Source: an uncultured Rhodocyclaceae bacterium (lineage in GTDB: Bacteria; Pseudomonadota; Gammaproteobacteria; Burkholderiales; Rhodocyclaceae). Taken from it: DNA of 64,000 nucleotides. Location: the NCBI GenBank assembly GCA_907163075.1, contig CAJQTY010000001.1:1860001-1924000 (forward strand), written 5' to 3'. Below the pieces are notes generated by a model. The model was not told where the DNA came from. It did not search any database and saw only the letters and a list, made by a program, of their open reading frames with translations. The stretch's first letter is position 1; every line of letters begins with the position of its first letter. The translations under genes and the position numbers were made by a program. Of the stretch, positions 28,112 through 35,938 are shown piece after piece.

Positions 28112-29488
28112 TCACCCGGCATGGAAAATCTCCGACGGTCCTGGCCAGGGTCTCCTGTGGCTGGGTTCGCCTCGTCTATGCACGTTCCCTGCGGAGCGGT
28201 GGCCAGGGTGGTTTGTCTTCTGTTTTGCAGGGTAATAGACCGTCACGACGAAGCCGTCGGCCTCGACCAGCGTCCAATCGTTTTCAGCGCGCCAATGGGT
28301 CGATCGCGACAGGTAATGGACCTGATGGGCCACCTGAATTTGGACGGGTAGCTGAACCACTTGAAGATTTGCCGCATGCTTGTGAAGCATTCGCAAACCG
28401 CTGATCGGGGAACGAACATTGAAGCGTGTCATCAGGCGATCAATAACGTGGCCCGTGATTGAGGCTTTCGTGCCATCCGGCAACGACAGATGAGAAAGGC
28501 TCTCCGGAAGTGCACTGACAAACGTCCGTAAGATGGTGGCCCGTTCAATCGGTTTGGCTATCGAATCCAATGCCGCATCCAGAAGTAGTGATATGGCCTT
28601 GCCGACGTTCGATAAATCGTCCCCGAGCAAGGATTTGAGATCGCAATCCAGTTGCGATAGCAGAAAATCACGAACCAGATGGCACCGTTCGGTGATCGAC
28701 GCGACGTCCTTGCGCAAGACGACCGACATGGCTGGAAAGGCCTTGGTACCGATTTTTGGTGTGAATCCTTCGCGCAACGGGTCACTACGCGGTCGTTTCT
28801 CTTCGCGGGTACCGTTTACGGCAATGATCTGATCATTCTTGACGATCAGGATCCAGCCAAACTTCGGGCAAAGGTACTGCTCGCCCCTCCCGTCGCCATT
28901 GGCCATCGAGGGCAAGCGGATCGTCTTGTGTGATGATAGGAGGAGCGATGCCCACGCTTTCCATTGCTGTGTTGTCGTCAGGTAATTCTGAACTTGCTCG
29001 ATCGCGCGCCTCGTTGGTGTCGCTCTCCGGCCATCTGGAAGATGTACATGATCATCCCAGGGGTCGTGGCGGACAAGCTCAAGTGACTCTAGATGAGCCG
29101 AAGGGCGATCCGGCCACTGAACCAGATGAGATTTCGTTTCAATCGGCAGATCACCGAGCGAAAGTGCCATAAACCGGACGTATGGTTTCAAGTAGGCCGG
29201 GCTAATGATGCCAGACAAGAAGTCCTGAATTGCTGGCACCGAGACGTATAGCGCAGCCTTCCGCTCAAAATCACGGAAGCGTAGCGGGCGTATTAGCCCG
29301 GTTACGGCATGCAGACCCAACAATTCGGCGACGGCCAGTCGATGGTCGCATGAGGGTGGTCGCGTTAGGACGTGGCCACAGCGCTCGGCTGTCTGCCAAT
29401 CCGTCCGAAAGTAGCCGTCCGCTTGTCGGGTTGTTTTAACAGCCAGTGCTGGCTGGCTGATGTTCGCGGTTGGAGATCGCATTTCCAT
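28112..29488 (-). CDS. Unknown 458-aa protein in Mrr-type operon
   Basis: A 458-residue protein with no family I recognise. Visible features: a segment FERKAALYVSVPAIQDFLSG, a region QYLCPKFGWILIVKNDQIIAV that looks like a small beta domain, and a C-terminal part with GHVIDRLMTRFNVRS and DWTLVEADGFVVTVYYP. That last stretch weakly resembles the His/Arg plus beta-hairpin layout of BrnT/DUF4258-type domains, but I would not assign it on that alone. No signal peptide or membrane span. A GGAG ribosome binding site sits six bases before the ATG. It lies 10 bp after the 124-aa gene and about 40 bp before the Mrr-type nuclease, so all four genes are probably co-transcribed. Confidence 0.7.
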   Translation of the reverse strand: MEMRSPTANISQPALAVKTTRQADGYFRTDWQTAERCGHVLTRPPSCDHRLAVAELLGLHAVTGLIRPLRFRDFERKAALYVSVPAIQDFLSGIISPAYLKPYVRFMALSLGDLPIETKSHLVQWPDRPSAHLESLELVRHDPWDDHVHLPDGRRATPTRRAIEQVQNYLTTTQQWKAWASLLLSSHKTIRLPSMANGDGRGEQYLCPKFGWILIVKNDQIIAVNGTREEKRPRSDPLREGFTPKIGTKAFPAMSVVLRKDVASITERCHLVRDFLLSQLDCDLKSLLGDDLSNVGKAISLLLDAALDSIAKPIERATILRTFVSALPESLSHLSLPDGTKASITGHVIDRLMTRFNVRSPISGLRMLHKHAANLQVVQLPVQIQVAHQVHYLSRSTHWRAENDWTLVEADGFVVTVYYPAKQKTNHPGHRSAGNVHRRGEPSHRRPWPGPSEIFHAG

Positions 29489-29497
29489 GGCGGTCTC

Positions 29498-29872
29498 CTA
29501 GCGCTCATTCTTGAAACGTTGGCATACCCGGACCTTGCAGAGCACCGTGCTACCGATTCCGTTCTCAAGGGCCTGTTGGTAATCAGCGCGGTCCTCATAC
29601 CGAGTCACCTTCCGATACGGTGCAAGTATCGTTGTGCGTAATGTTCTATGACACGATGGCTTTCCAATGGCACCGATCGGAATGACGCGCTCTTTGACCC
29701 ATTCGTGCGTAAGTGCGACGCAGGAGCCAGTTGTGCTCAGCTTGATCCATTCAACCAGTCGTCGGTAGCCAAGCGTGATCAGTTCGAGCGGCCACGAGAG
29801 CCAGGCGAGGATGTCGTATTGAATGATTTCCTGTGTCGTGTCGTTGTACGTGGATAGTGTAATGATCATCAT
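29498..29872 (-). CDS. Hypothetical protein (124 aa) in Mrr-type operon
   Basis: A 124-residue protein, basic in the second half. The N-terminus MMIITLSTYNDTTQEIIQYD is followed by LAWLSWPLELITLGYRRLVEWIKL, a Trp-rich stretch that could lie on a membrane surface. The C-terminus has RYEDRADYQQALENG. I do not know this family. Its start overlaps the stop of the upstream 72-aa gene by 4 bp, and it ends 10 bp before the 458-aa gene. Confidence 0.6.
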   Translation of the reverse strand: MMIITLSTYNDTTQEIIQYDILAWLSWPLELITLGYRRLVEWIKLSTTGSCVALTHEWVKERVIPIGAIGKPSCHRTLRTTILAPYRKVTRYEDRADYQQALENGIGSTVLCKVRVCQRFKNER

Positions 29873-30087
29873 CGTTGACTCCTTGCTTTACGTACACGTC
29901 CGGATGTGTCGACGTGATTGGCGCAATGCTGCTCATTGAGCGCGGTGGGGAAACGCGAAAAATCGGGCTTTAGTACGTGCTCTCTGGCTTGCACCGAGAC
30001 GCGGGCGCCTTGCCTCAACTCGACCAAATCAGCGTTTCGTCCGATCGGATCGGATGGGGCAACGCCTATAATGCGTTTGAATTCCAT
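29869..30087 (-). CDS. Small hypothetical protein (72 aa), first gene of Mrr-type operon
   Basis: A 72-residue basic protein beginning MEFKRIIGVAPSDPIGRNADLV. A strong GGAGG lies six bases before the ATG at 30087, which fixes the start. A His and one Cys near the end do not make a clear metal site. No family recognised. The stop overlaps the next start by 4 bp, so it heads a four-gene operon divergent from the membrane protein gene on the other strand. Confidence 0.6.
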   Translation of the reverse strand: MEFKRIIGVAPSDPIGRNADLVELRQGARVSVQAREHVLKPDFSRFPTALNEQHCANHVDTSGRVRKARSQR

Positions 30088-30116
30088 GGATGGCCTCCGG
30101 GCTAAGTGACGAGGGC

Positions 30117-31202
30117 ATGCTGACCGAAACAATGACGACAAACACGGCAGAATTCGGGGGGAGTTCCGGAAGCGATCCGGAACTCATTGATTACGAACTT
30201 CTTTCTGGAGCATCGCGGATCGCCTCCGAGGCGGCAGCGGATCTTTATGCGAGTCGCGGACAGGATGACTGGATCACGCTTTTTCGTGCGTTGGCCGAGC
30301 TCACCCGCGTCGACGCCGAAGCGGGCGATCCACGTCCATGCTTTTCTGCTACCGCGTTGCGAGAAAGATGCGCCGAGCTGGATCCGGCGCACAGGATCTA
30401 CTGGCTGAGCGAAGAGGATACCGGGCGAAAGAAGTTCAGCAAGGCTTGGGAAAAGCTTGAGGGAAGCTTTTCGGGGCTCGAACCCAACTTGCGGCAGCGT
30501 GCAGAAAAGCAAAGGATCGCTGCCCGTGTTTATCCTTATAGTCGATCGGACGCGCTGGATAGGCGAACAAAACTATTCGGATTTTGCCTGATTGCAATCA
30601 CTTTGCCCGAGGACAGCAAAACAGTTTCGCCAGTAGCGCTCGAAGCCGGTGCCAGCGGCGATCCCGTTTGCCGCATTGAGTATATTGAGGAAATGGAGGT
30701 CTACCCAATTCCTGGCATCCGTCGGCCCTTGCGTATTAGTGTTCAAGGGTGGCGGTCCATGTTTATGGTCCTGCCGCCCGTATTGTTCTTGGTCTTTTTG
30801 GGCTTCGGTTTGTGGGTTCTGCTCGAACTGTGGCTGTCCGATATCTCCGTTCGAACGATGTTTCAAGGATCGCTGACGGTAGGTGTTTTTGTCAGCGCCA
30901 TCGCGTGGCTCGTTTGGCCGCTCTATCGATTGATTGAAGACCGAATCATCGAAGCACCCGGAATTCTCCAACTCAACTCGCTTTATCAGCACGTCTTGCT
31001 GATAAAGAAGGAAGATCAAACCAAGGTAATCCGCATGGTCCGCTTCACCGGAACATGCCCACTATGTGGTGGATTGGTTGAGATCTATAAGGGGCATGGT
31101 CGCTTTCGTGGACGGTTCGTTGGCAAGTGCGACCGGAATTCTGTAGAACATCTCTTTAGCTTTGATCATGTCATGCGTCGGGGAGCGTGGCTGAGGTCCT
31201 GA
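30117..31202 (+). CDS. Membrane protein with C-terminal Cys cluster
   Basis: A ~361-residue protein with a soluble N-terminal half, two membrane segments around MFMVLPPVLFLVFLGFGLW and LTVGVFVSAIAWLVWPLY, and a cytoplasmic tail containing TCPLCGGLVEIY and a later KCDRNSVEHLFSFDH, which may bind zinc. The N-terminal half (SGASRIASEAAADLYAS, then FSATALRERCAELDPAHRIYW) is helical and unassigned. It is divergent from the Mrr-type operon with about 30 bp between starts, so the two units may share regulation. Starts at 30090 and 30132 are also possible. Its 3' end overlaps a convergent gene by 141 bp. Confidence 0.65.
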   Translation: MLTETMTTNTAEFGGSSGSDPELIDYELLSGASRIASEAAADLYASRGQDDWITLFRALAELTRVDAEAGDPRPCFSATALRERCAELDPAHRIYWLSEEDTGRKKFSKAWEKLEGSFSGLEPNLRQRAEKQRIAARVYPYSRSDALDRRTKLFGFCLIAITLPEDSKTVSPVALEAGASGDPVCRIEYIEEMEVYPIPGIRRPLRISVQGWRSMFMVLPPVLFLVFLGFGLWVLLELWLSDISVRTMFQGSLTVGVFVSAIAWLVWPLYRLIEDRIIEAPGILQLNSLYQHVLLIKKEDQTKVIRMVRFTGTCPLCGGLVEIYKGHGRFRGRFVGKCDRNSVEHLFSFDHVMRRGAWLRS

Positions 31203-31415
31203 CTTTAGGGCATAGGCCAGCGATTCCAAATCCATTCCGCGCAGGATGATTTTGATTGCGTTATCGTCAAATTCGAAGATTCTCTCGAACTCGGGATAAT
31301 CGCCCGACTCATAAAGCCAGAGGCGCGACTGCAATAGATCAAGCAGTCCTTCGCGCTGCGACGTCGAGAAAGCGTAAAGCCCCTCACCGACGCTCTCAAA
31401 ATCCGTGGCGGTCAT
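31062..31415 (-). CDS. Hypothetical protein (117 aa), overlaps convergent gene
   Basis: A 117-residue protein starting at 31415 with a good GGAAGAG ribosome binding site. The first 70 residues (EGLYAFSTSQREGLLDLLQSR, then LWLYESGDYPEFERIFEFDDN) look like a folded acidic domain. The last 47 lie antisense to the 3' end of the membrane protein gene and may be less constrained. No family recognised. It follows the 5'-nucleotidase gene by 45 bp on the same strand. Confidence 0.55.
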   Translation of the reverse strand: MTATDFESVGEGLYAFSTSQREGLLDLLQSRLWLYESGDYPEFERIFEFDDNAIKIILRGMDLESLAYALKSGPQPRSPTHDMIKAKEMFYRIPVALANEPSTKATMPLIDLNQSTT

Positions 31416-31459
31416 TCGGCTCTTCCTAGAAATTCTGTTTGTTCCAGACCGGCATCCTT

Positions 31460-32365
31460 CTAGCTTCTGGCGTTTGCAATACCGCTAATCACATGCCCTG
31501 TTGGCCCTGCACTTGCCGCAGACTTACAGTGCCCCGTCTGGTCATCAAAAAAGAAGTCTGGCTCGAACTCTTTCAGGAATGGGCCTTTTTCGAGTCCGCC
31601 GAGGAACATGGCCTCATCAACAGCGATATTCCAATCCATCAGGGTCCGGATAGCACGTTCGTGCGCAGGCGAACTTCTGGCGGTCACCAGTGCTGTGCGT
31701 ATCCTTGGAAGTCCTTGCCCTGCGGCCGCCTGCAAGCGCTGTAGTGCCAACAGCAATGGCTTGAATGGTCCCGGCGGAAGCGGGCGATCGGCGTTCTGTT
31801 TTTCGTGTTCTTCAAACGCCAACAATCCCTCCGCCCGAAAGATCCGTTCTGCTTCGTCGGAGAACAGTACGGAATCACCGTCAAAAGCGATACGCACTTC
31901 GGCAGGATGACGGTTGGCATCAACCACGGAGTCAGCAAAAACGCGTGCCGCTGGATAACCAGCCTCCAAAGCACTCCGCACATCACTTTCATGGGCCGAC
32001 AGAAAAAGATGCGCGCCGAGCGGCCGGAGGTACCCGTATGGCGCACGTCCCCGTGTGAAAACACTGCGGGTCAAGGAAAGCCCATTCCCTTCCGCCGAGC
32101 GAAGAACCCGCAATCCCGACACAGGATCATTGCGTGAAAGAATGACCACTTCAACGCGATGTTGGCCGTCGTTGTTAAACGCAAGCAACTTCTTGACGAG
32201 AGGAAAGGCCACCCCTGGCGTAGCAGTCACATCTAGCCGCTCAAGTTGAGTTGCCATATACGCGGCATCGTTCTGCTCCTCGAACACACGATTCTCGTCC
32301 TCGAAGTCGAACAAGGCGCGGGATGACAACGCCACGACAAACTGGTTTGTGAGCGTCACAGGCAT
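31460..32365 (-). CDS. 5'-nucleotidase (cytosolic NT5C1-like family)
   Basis: A 301-residue protein matching the bacterial members of the cytosolic 5'-nucleotidase family (Pfam 5-nucleotidase, PF06189). Matching segments are FVVALSSRALFDFEDENRVFE, then GVAFPLVKKLLAFN, VILSRNDPVSGLRV, GLSLTRSVFTRGRAPYGYL, LFLSAHESDVR, then IAFDGDSVLFSDEAERIF and a closing DDQTGHC. The DGDSVLFSDE stretch is the HAD-type Asp motif. It dephosphorylates nucleoside monophosphates such as AMP or IMP in the cytoplasm. Length is normal. It probably forms a unit with the 117-aa gene downstream and with the broken YpsA-like gene upstream. Confidence 0.85.
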   Translation of the reverse strand: MPVTLTNQFVVALSSRALFDFEDENRVFEEQNDAAYMATQLERLDVTATPGVAFPLVKKLLAFNNDGQHRVEVVILSRNDPVSGLRVLRSAEGNGLSLTRSVFTRGRAPYGYLRPLGAHLFLSAHESDVRSALEAGYPAARVFADSVVDANRHPAEVRIAFDGDSVLFSDEAERIFRAEGLLAFEEHEKQNADRPLPPGPFKPLLLALQRLQAAAGQGLPRIRTALVTARSSPAHERAIRTLMDWNIAVDEAMFLGGLEKGPFLKEFEPDFFFDDQTGHCKSAASAGPTGHVISGIANARS

Positions 32366-32475
32366 TCGGTGTTCCTAAGGTGGGAGCGGAGCCGATTGAC
32401 CATTTCTAATCCTCCTTTGGTTTGCGTCCGTCAGCGCGAACGCAGTGCATTCGGTTATCTGTTTGAGTATAGGCA

Positions 32476-32771
32476 CTAACGCACAGCCGCCCATTTCATG
32501 TATTTGTCGCAGCCGGCCATGGTTATCATTTTTTCATTTGAGAAACGGCCACCAAAATATTTCCCCTTGGTATCTGATCTGGCGACTCGCACAAAGTAGC
32601 TCGGGATGATACTTCCGGGGTCCCTCGGGCGGCCCCACAGAGACCCTTGGGGCACCATCCGCCATGAGGTATCTGGTGACTCATAGCCCAATCCAGGCCC
32701 GCTCGGTCAGCACCCGTCTGGCCGCCAGAGATTACCTTGAACCCACTTGGGATGAGATATTTCTTGTCCAT
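32476..32771 (-). pseudogene. YpsA/SLOG-like putative carrier protein, frameshifted and truncated
   Basis: The first frame, from ATG 32771 with GGGAG upstream, reads [32 protein letters not shown]. This is the diagnostic start of the 'putative molybdenum carrier' group of the SLOG/YpsA superfamily. After CPKG the expected segment (ending in a PxRY-like motif) is lost in this frame but partly appears in the next frame as [16 protein letters not shown] normal member has about 150 residues; here the remainder is missing. So at least one frameshift and a 3' truncation have occurred. Confidence 0.7.
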
Positions 32772-32945
32772 GAAATGCTCCCTTGTTTGATGGCGTCACT
32801 TTAACCAGAACCTGCGACGAATTAAGTCGCACTTCCGTTGAGGTCGAACAAGGCGCACGTGGACATAGCCCGACGAGTATGAGCCCTAAAGGAGCATTCG
32901 GCTCCGGCGCGGCCGATGGCTGGCTATCGGGGTCCTCGTCGGCAT

Positions 32946-34576
32946 GTTAGTCTCTTATGACTTCACTCTTGACAAATTCTGAGCAGATTTTGTCATGCGG
33001 CGAGTGCTGGGACGATGATCTGTTCGGCGATACGGCAGGCGGCGGCGATGGCATTGCGGCCGAGACGAGTCAGGTAATAGCGGTACGAATTAGCGGCGCG
33101 TTTGATGAGTTTCAGGTCACGCAAACGTTTCAGATAACGAGTGATGCTGGCGGCAGACAACTGCGGGAGAACGGGTTTCAGGTCTGCACGACGCAGGCCG
33201 CTGATATTGAAGTGCGGACGTTGCAAGGAGCACAGCAGGGAATGCTCGGTCTTGTCGAAGAAATTGAAGCCTTTGATGCGATGACCATCGACCGCTTTGG
33301 GTGCGGTCAGCTTATCGAGGGAGCGATGGCCGGCGGAGAAGTCATCGAGCGCCGAGAGGAATTCGAGATAGCGGCGGTTACAGCCGAGAAGAATCTCACG
33401 CAAATCGATCAGGCTATAAATCGACTTCTTGACGGCAGCGAGTTCCCGGGAGGTCTGTCCATCCCGGTGTTCCACCTTACGGTGGTGCTTAAAAAAGGAA
33501 ACATCATTGGTTGTGGTCTCGACACGCAGCACACGGCCGAATTTATCGTACATCTTGACCGAATTTTTACCCAGGCGATGCTTGATACAGGTGCCTTCGA
33601 TGCGGGTCGACAAGCGACTGTCGAGTTCCTGTGCCAGTTGCGCGGTCATCTTCTTGCCCAGGAAGCTCATCACCTGCTCGACCTTGACCGAGAGTATCGC
33701 CTCGCGCGAAATGGCCTCGTAAAGGGGGTTCATGATCGCCTCCGAACGAAAAGCCAAATCCGTCGAACACTCGACTTGCATCAAACTCCAGTGGTAGGTC
33801 TGGCCGAAGACGTCAAGCACCGGGCAGCAGACCGTAGCGTAACGGTCGAGAATCCGGTGCAGCACATCCGGAGAGAGATGGTCCGCCAAGAGTTGCGCCC
33901 GTGCCCAGTCGTCGATTCGGATAAACGCATTGTCGGCCATGGCGTAGTCGATACCCGCCACCGTCAACTGCCGTGCCAGCCAGCTATGGCCGTTGCAGTA
34001 GAACTGGAGTCGAAACGGGCACCAGGTCGGCACGCGCAGATAGACAAGTCCCAACTCCGGATCAATGAAATAGAAGTAGTAGTGCAGGCACTTGCCTGTC
34101 GCTGGGTGCAAGGAGGTTTGGCCGGTGCACTTGTCGTGCCATGGCTTATAGGTCGAACAGGTTTCCATGGCCGAAATGACATGCACCAGCCCAGGATGAT
34201 CGCCACGCGCCTTGATGACCTTGGCGACGACATCCTCTTTCCGAATGTGCGCTTTGGCGATGTACTCAATCCTCGCACCGGCAGACTCCGCCAGTTTCTC
34301 GGCGTTCGCACGGAGGCGGTCGCGCAGGGGTTCGGCAAAGCGCGGATAGTCAAAAATACGAATGTGCTGCGCATTCAGAAAGCTCGTCATCCCTGCCGCA
34401 TGGCACGCTCCAGGCAGCGTACCGGTAATGACGACCCGGTCGTAACACGTCAGTACGCCCGCGATTCGGTCGCGGTAACGTTCAACAAGCGGTGCATTCA
34501 TCGCAGCCTCCCCTTGGTCTCACAGAGCGCTGTGACTTTAACCTGTTTGGTTCCGGCTTGGCCGGCTTAGGAAAGT
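32946..34576 (-). mobile_element. One-gene mobile element, copy 1 (1631 bp)
   Basis: Comparison with the second copy at 54642-56272 (opposite orientation) shows that shared sequence begins and ends at the same bases, giving 1631 bp in both, with different flanks beyond. In the gene's direction the left end is actttcctaag and the right end, read inward, is gttagtctcttatg. Left actttcctaag and right agtctcttatg match at 7 of 11 positions, a weak terminal inverted repeat. I see no clear target-site duplication. The two encoded proteins are identical, which points to recent movement or gene conversion. Confidence 0.8.
32993..34501 (-). CDS. Putative transposase-like protein of the 1631-bp element, copy 1
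   Basis: A 502-residue protein that fills the element. It begins APLVERYRDRIAGVLTCYDRV and has segments FIDPELGLVYLRVPTWCPFR, LQFYCNGHSWLARQL and FSAGHRSLDKLTAPK. The last ~70 residues (LSAASITRYLKRLRDLKLIKR) look like a winged helix. I know similar ~500-residue proteins as multi-copy genes in proteobacteria, often annotated only as hypothetical or transposase. I see no DDE, HUH or serine/tyrosine recombinase signature. The only other copy here, at 54717-56225, encodes the same protein exactly. Mobility is inferred from this duplication with shared ends. The start ATG has GGGGAGG seven bases upstream. Confidence 0.75.
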   Translation of the reverse strand: MNAPLVERYRDRIAGVLTCYDRVVITGTLPGACHAAGMTSFLNAQHIRIFDYPRFAEPLRDRLRANAEKLAESAGARIEYIAKAHIRKEDVVAKVIKARGDHPGLVHVISAMETCSTYKPWHDKCTGQTSLHPATGKCLHYYFYFIDPELGLVYLRVPTWCPFRLQFYCNGHSWLARQLTVAGIDYAMADNAFIRIDDWARAQLLADHLSPDVLHRILDRYATVCCPVLDVFGQTYHWSLMQVECSTDLAFRSEAIMNPLYEAISREAILSVKVEQVMSFLGKKMTAQLAQELDSRLSTRIEGTCIKHRLGKNSVKMYDKFGRVLRVETTTNDVSFFKHHRKVEHRDGQTSRELAAVKKSIYSLIDLREILLGCNRRYLEFLSALDDFSAGHRSLDKLTAPKAVDGHRIKGFNFFDKTEHSLLCSLQRPHFNISGLRRADLKPVLPQLSAASITRYLKRLRDLKLIKRAANSYRYYLTRLGRNAIAAACRIAEQIIVPALAA

Positions 34577-34673
34577 TGGTCTTGCGCGTACATGGGCGCC
34601 AAGATAGGCCGCACAGTGTTCCCAAGCTGAGCCTATTGCGCCAAAGATCCATCTGGAAGGAATCGTCACCCCC

Positions 34674-35810
34674 TTAGTTCGGCGGATAGCGCTCGTAGTA
34701 CCGTTGACAAACTGCGGACGACTCGGGATCCATCGGGCCGGTCAGAGCCCAATCGACGCAGTCGAAAAGGTCGTCAGCCAGTACGCCAATGACCTCTCTC
34801 AGTTCGATCTGTTTCAGCCAGTGTGTCGGTATCGCGTCCACCCCGTGCATGACCCCAAGCAGGTTGCCGGCGATCGCGCCGGTCGAGTCGGAGTCGCCGT
34901 CGATGTTGGCCGCCAGAATCACCCCTTCCTCCAGACTGGGCGCCACCAACGCGCAATACAGGCCGATCGCCAGAGCTTCTTCGCCAATCCAGCCTTCGCC
35001 CAGGTCTCGAGTAACTATCATCCGGTCACCATTGCGGGACGCGCCATTTCTGGCTTTTTCCAGCGCCACGACCGTCTCCTGGTAACCGTCGTGCCGTCCA
35101 AGCAGTTCGACAACCGTCCCGGCCGCATCCTCAAGTGTGCTTCCATGGAGCAGCTCAAAGACGAGGGCGGCAAAGGCGCCGGCGGACAGATAGCCGGTCG
35201 GATGGCCATGCGTCAGTCGGCCCAGATGGGCTCCGAGGGCGAGCACGTACTCGGTATCCCAGCCGAAGCGCCAGCCGGCCAGCCCAACTGGCGCCATGCG
35301 CATTACGGCACCGCAGCCCTTGCTTGAGTTCCTGGCCGGTGCATCAGCGTAGTCCAGCACGCGCAGCGCCGACAGGCAGGTGTTGCCGGGGGCGCGCCGG
35401 CTGTGCAAGGCTTTCACCTTGAACAGCCATCCGGGTGATTCGGTGAAGCCGCTGGGTTCGGGCGGCGGCTTCTCACCCTGGGTCATCAACCAACGTGCGT
35501 AGGCATGGGCGGCCACGTCCTCTGGAGAAATCAGTCCGCGATCCTGGTGGCTCATCCAGGATCGGATCATTGCCTCGGCGGTAAACAGCGTCATCTGCGT
35601 ATCGTCGGTGATCGCGCCCAAGCGTCCATATGCGGGTGCGAAATCGCGAATGCCGTTTAGCCCGAATTTGGCACGAATCGTTTCCAGCGACATGAATTCG
35701 ACAGGGGCGCCGAGCGCGTCGCCCACAGCGCCGCCAAGAAGGCACCCCTGGAAACGATCGCGAATATCGGGAAATGAAGCAGACTGCCCGGCGGTTGGTC
35801 CATGGGTCAT
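34674..35810 (-). CDS. ADP-ribosylglycohydrolase family protein
   Basis: A 378-residue protein of the DraG/ADP-ribosylglycohydrolase fold. Diagnostic parts: FQGCLLGGAVGDALGAPVEF at the start, ITDDTQMTLFTAEAM (metal-binding Thr-Asp-Asp), NSSKGCGAVMRMAPVGL, LTHGHPTGYLSAG, and NIDGDSDSTGAIAGNLLG (second metal-binding Asp group). These enzymes use two magnesium ions to remove ADP-ribose from proteins or nucleic acids. All metal ligands I can check are present, so it should be active. No toxin or ADP-ribosyltransferase gene is seen nearby. The gene starts 128 bp from a divergent gene and ends about 100 bp from the mobile element. Confidence 0.88.
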   Translation of the reverse strand: MTHGPTAGQSASFPDIRDRFQGCLLGGAVGDALGAPVEFMSLETIRAKFGLNGIRDFAPAYGRLGAITDDTQMTLFTAEAMIRSWMSHQDRGLISPEDVAAHAYARWLMTQGEKPPPEPSGFTESPGWLFKVKALHSRRAPGNTCLSALRVLDYADAPARNSSKGCGAVMRMAPVGLAGWRFGWDTEYVLALGAHLGRLTHGHPTGYLSAGAFAALVFELLHGSTLEDAAGTVVELLGRHDGYQETVVALEKARNGASRNGDRMIVTRDLGEGWIGEEALAIGLYCALVAPSLEEGVILAANIDGDSDSTGAIAGNLLGVMHGVDAIPTHWLKQIELREVIGVLADDLFDCVDWALTGPMDPESSAVCQRYYERYPPN

Positions 35811-35938
35811 TGGCGTCTCCTGACGGTTTATCTACACAAGAATCGAGTATCCCTTTTCAGAGGCTCGCCAGGCGAGCCTGCAAGCGCGCAAACTGATGCC
35901 TGTGTCTTCAAGACCGTGAAATCAGAGAGGAGTCCACC

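Noticed and set aside
32957..34570. 537-codon frame antisense to the transposase-like gene (and its twin at 54648-56261)
   Set aside because: It is a mirror of the coding strand in GC-rich DNA; it has no motif, no ribosome binding site and runs across the whole sense gene. The sense frame has a strong ribosome binding site and family-like sequence.
32946..34576. Target-site duplication at the element ends
   Set aside because: AAC occurs on both sides of copy 1 but not at the left of copy 2, so I cannot claim a duplication.
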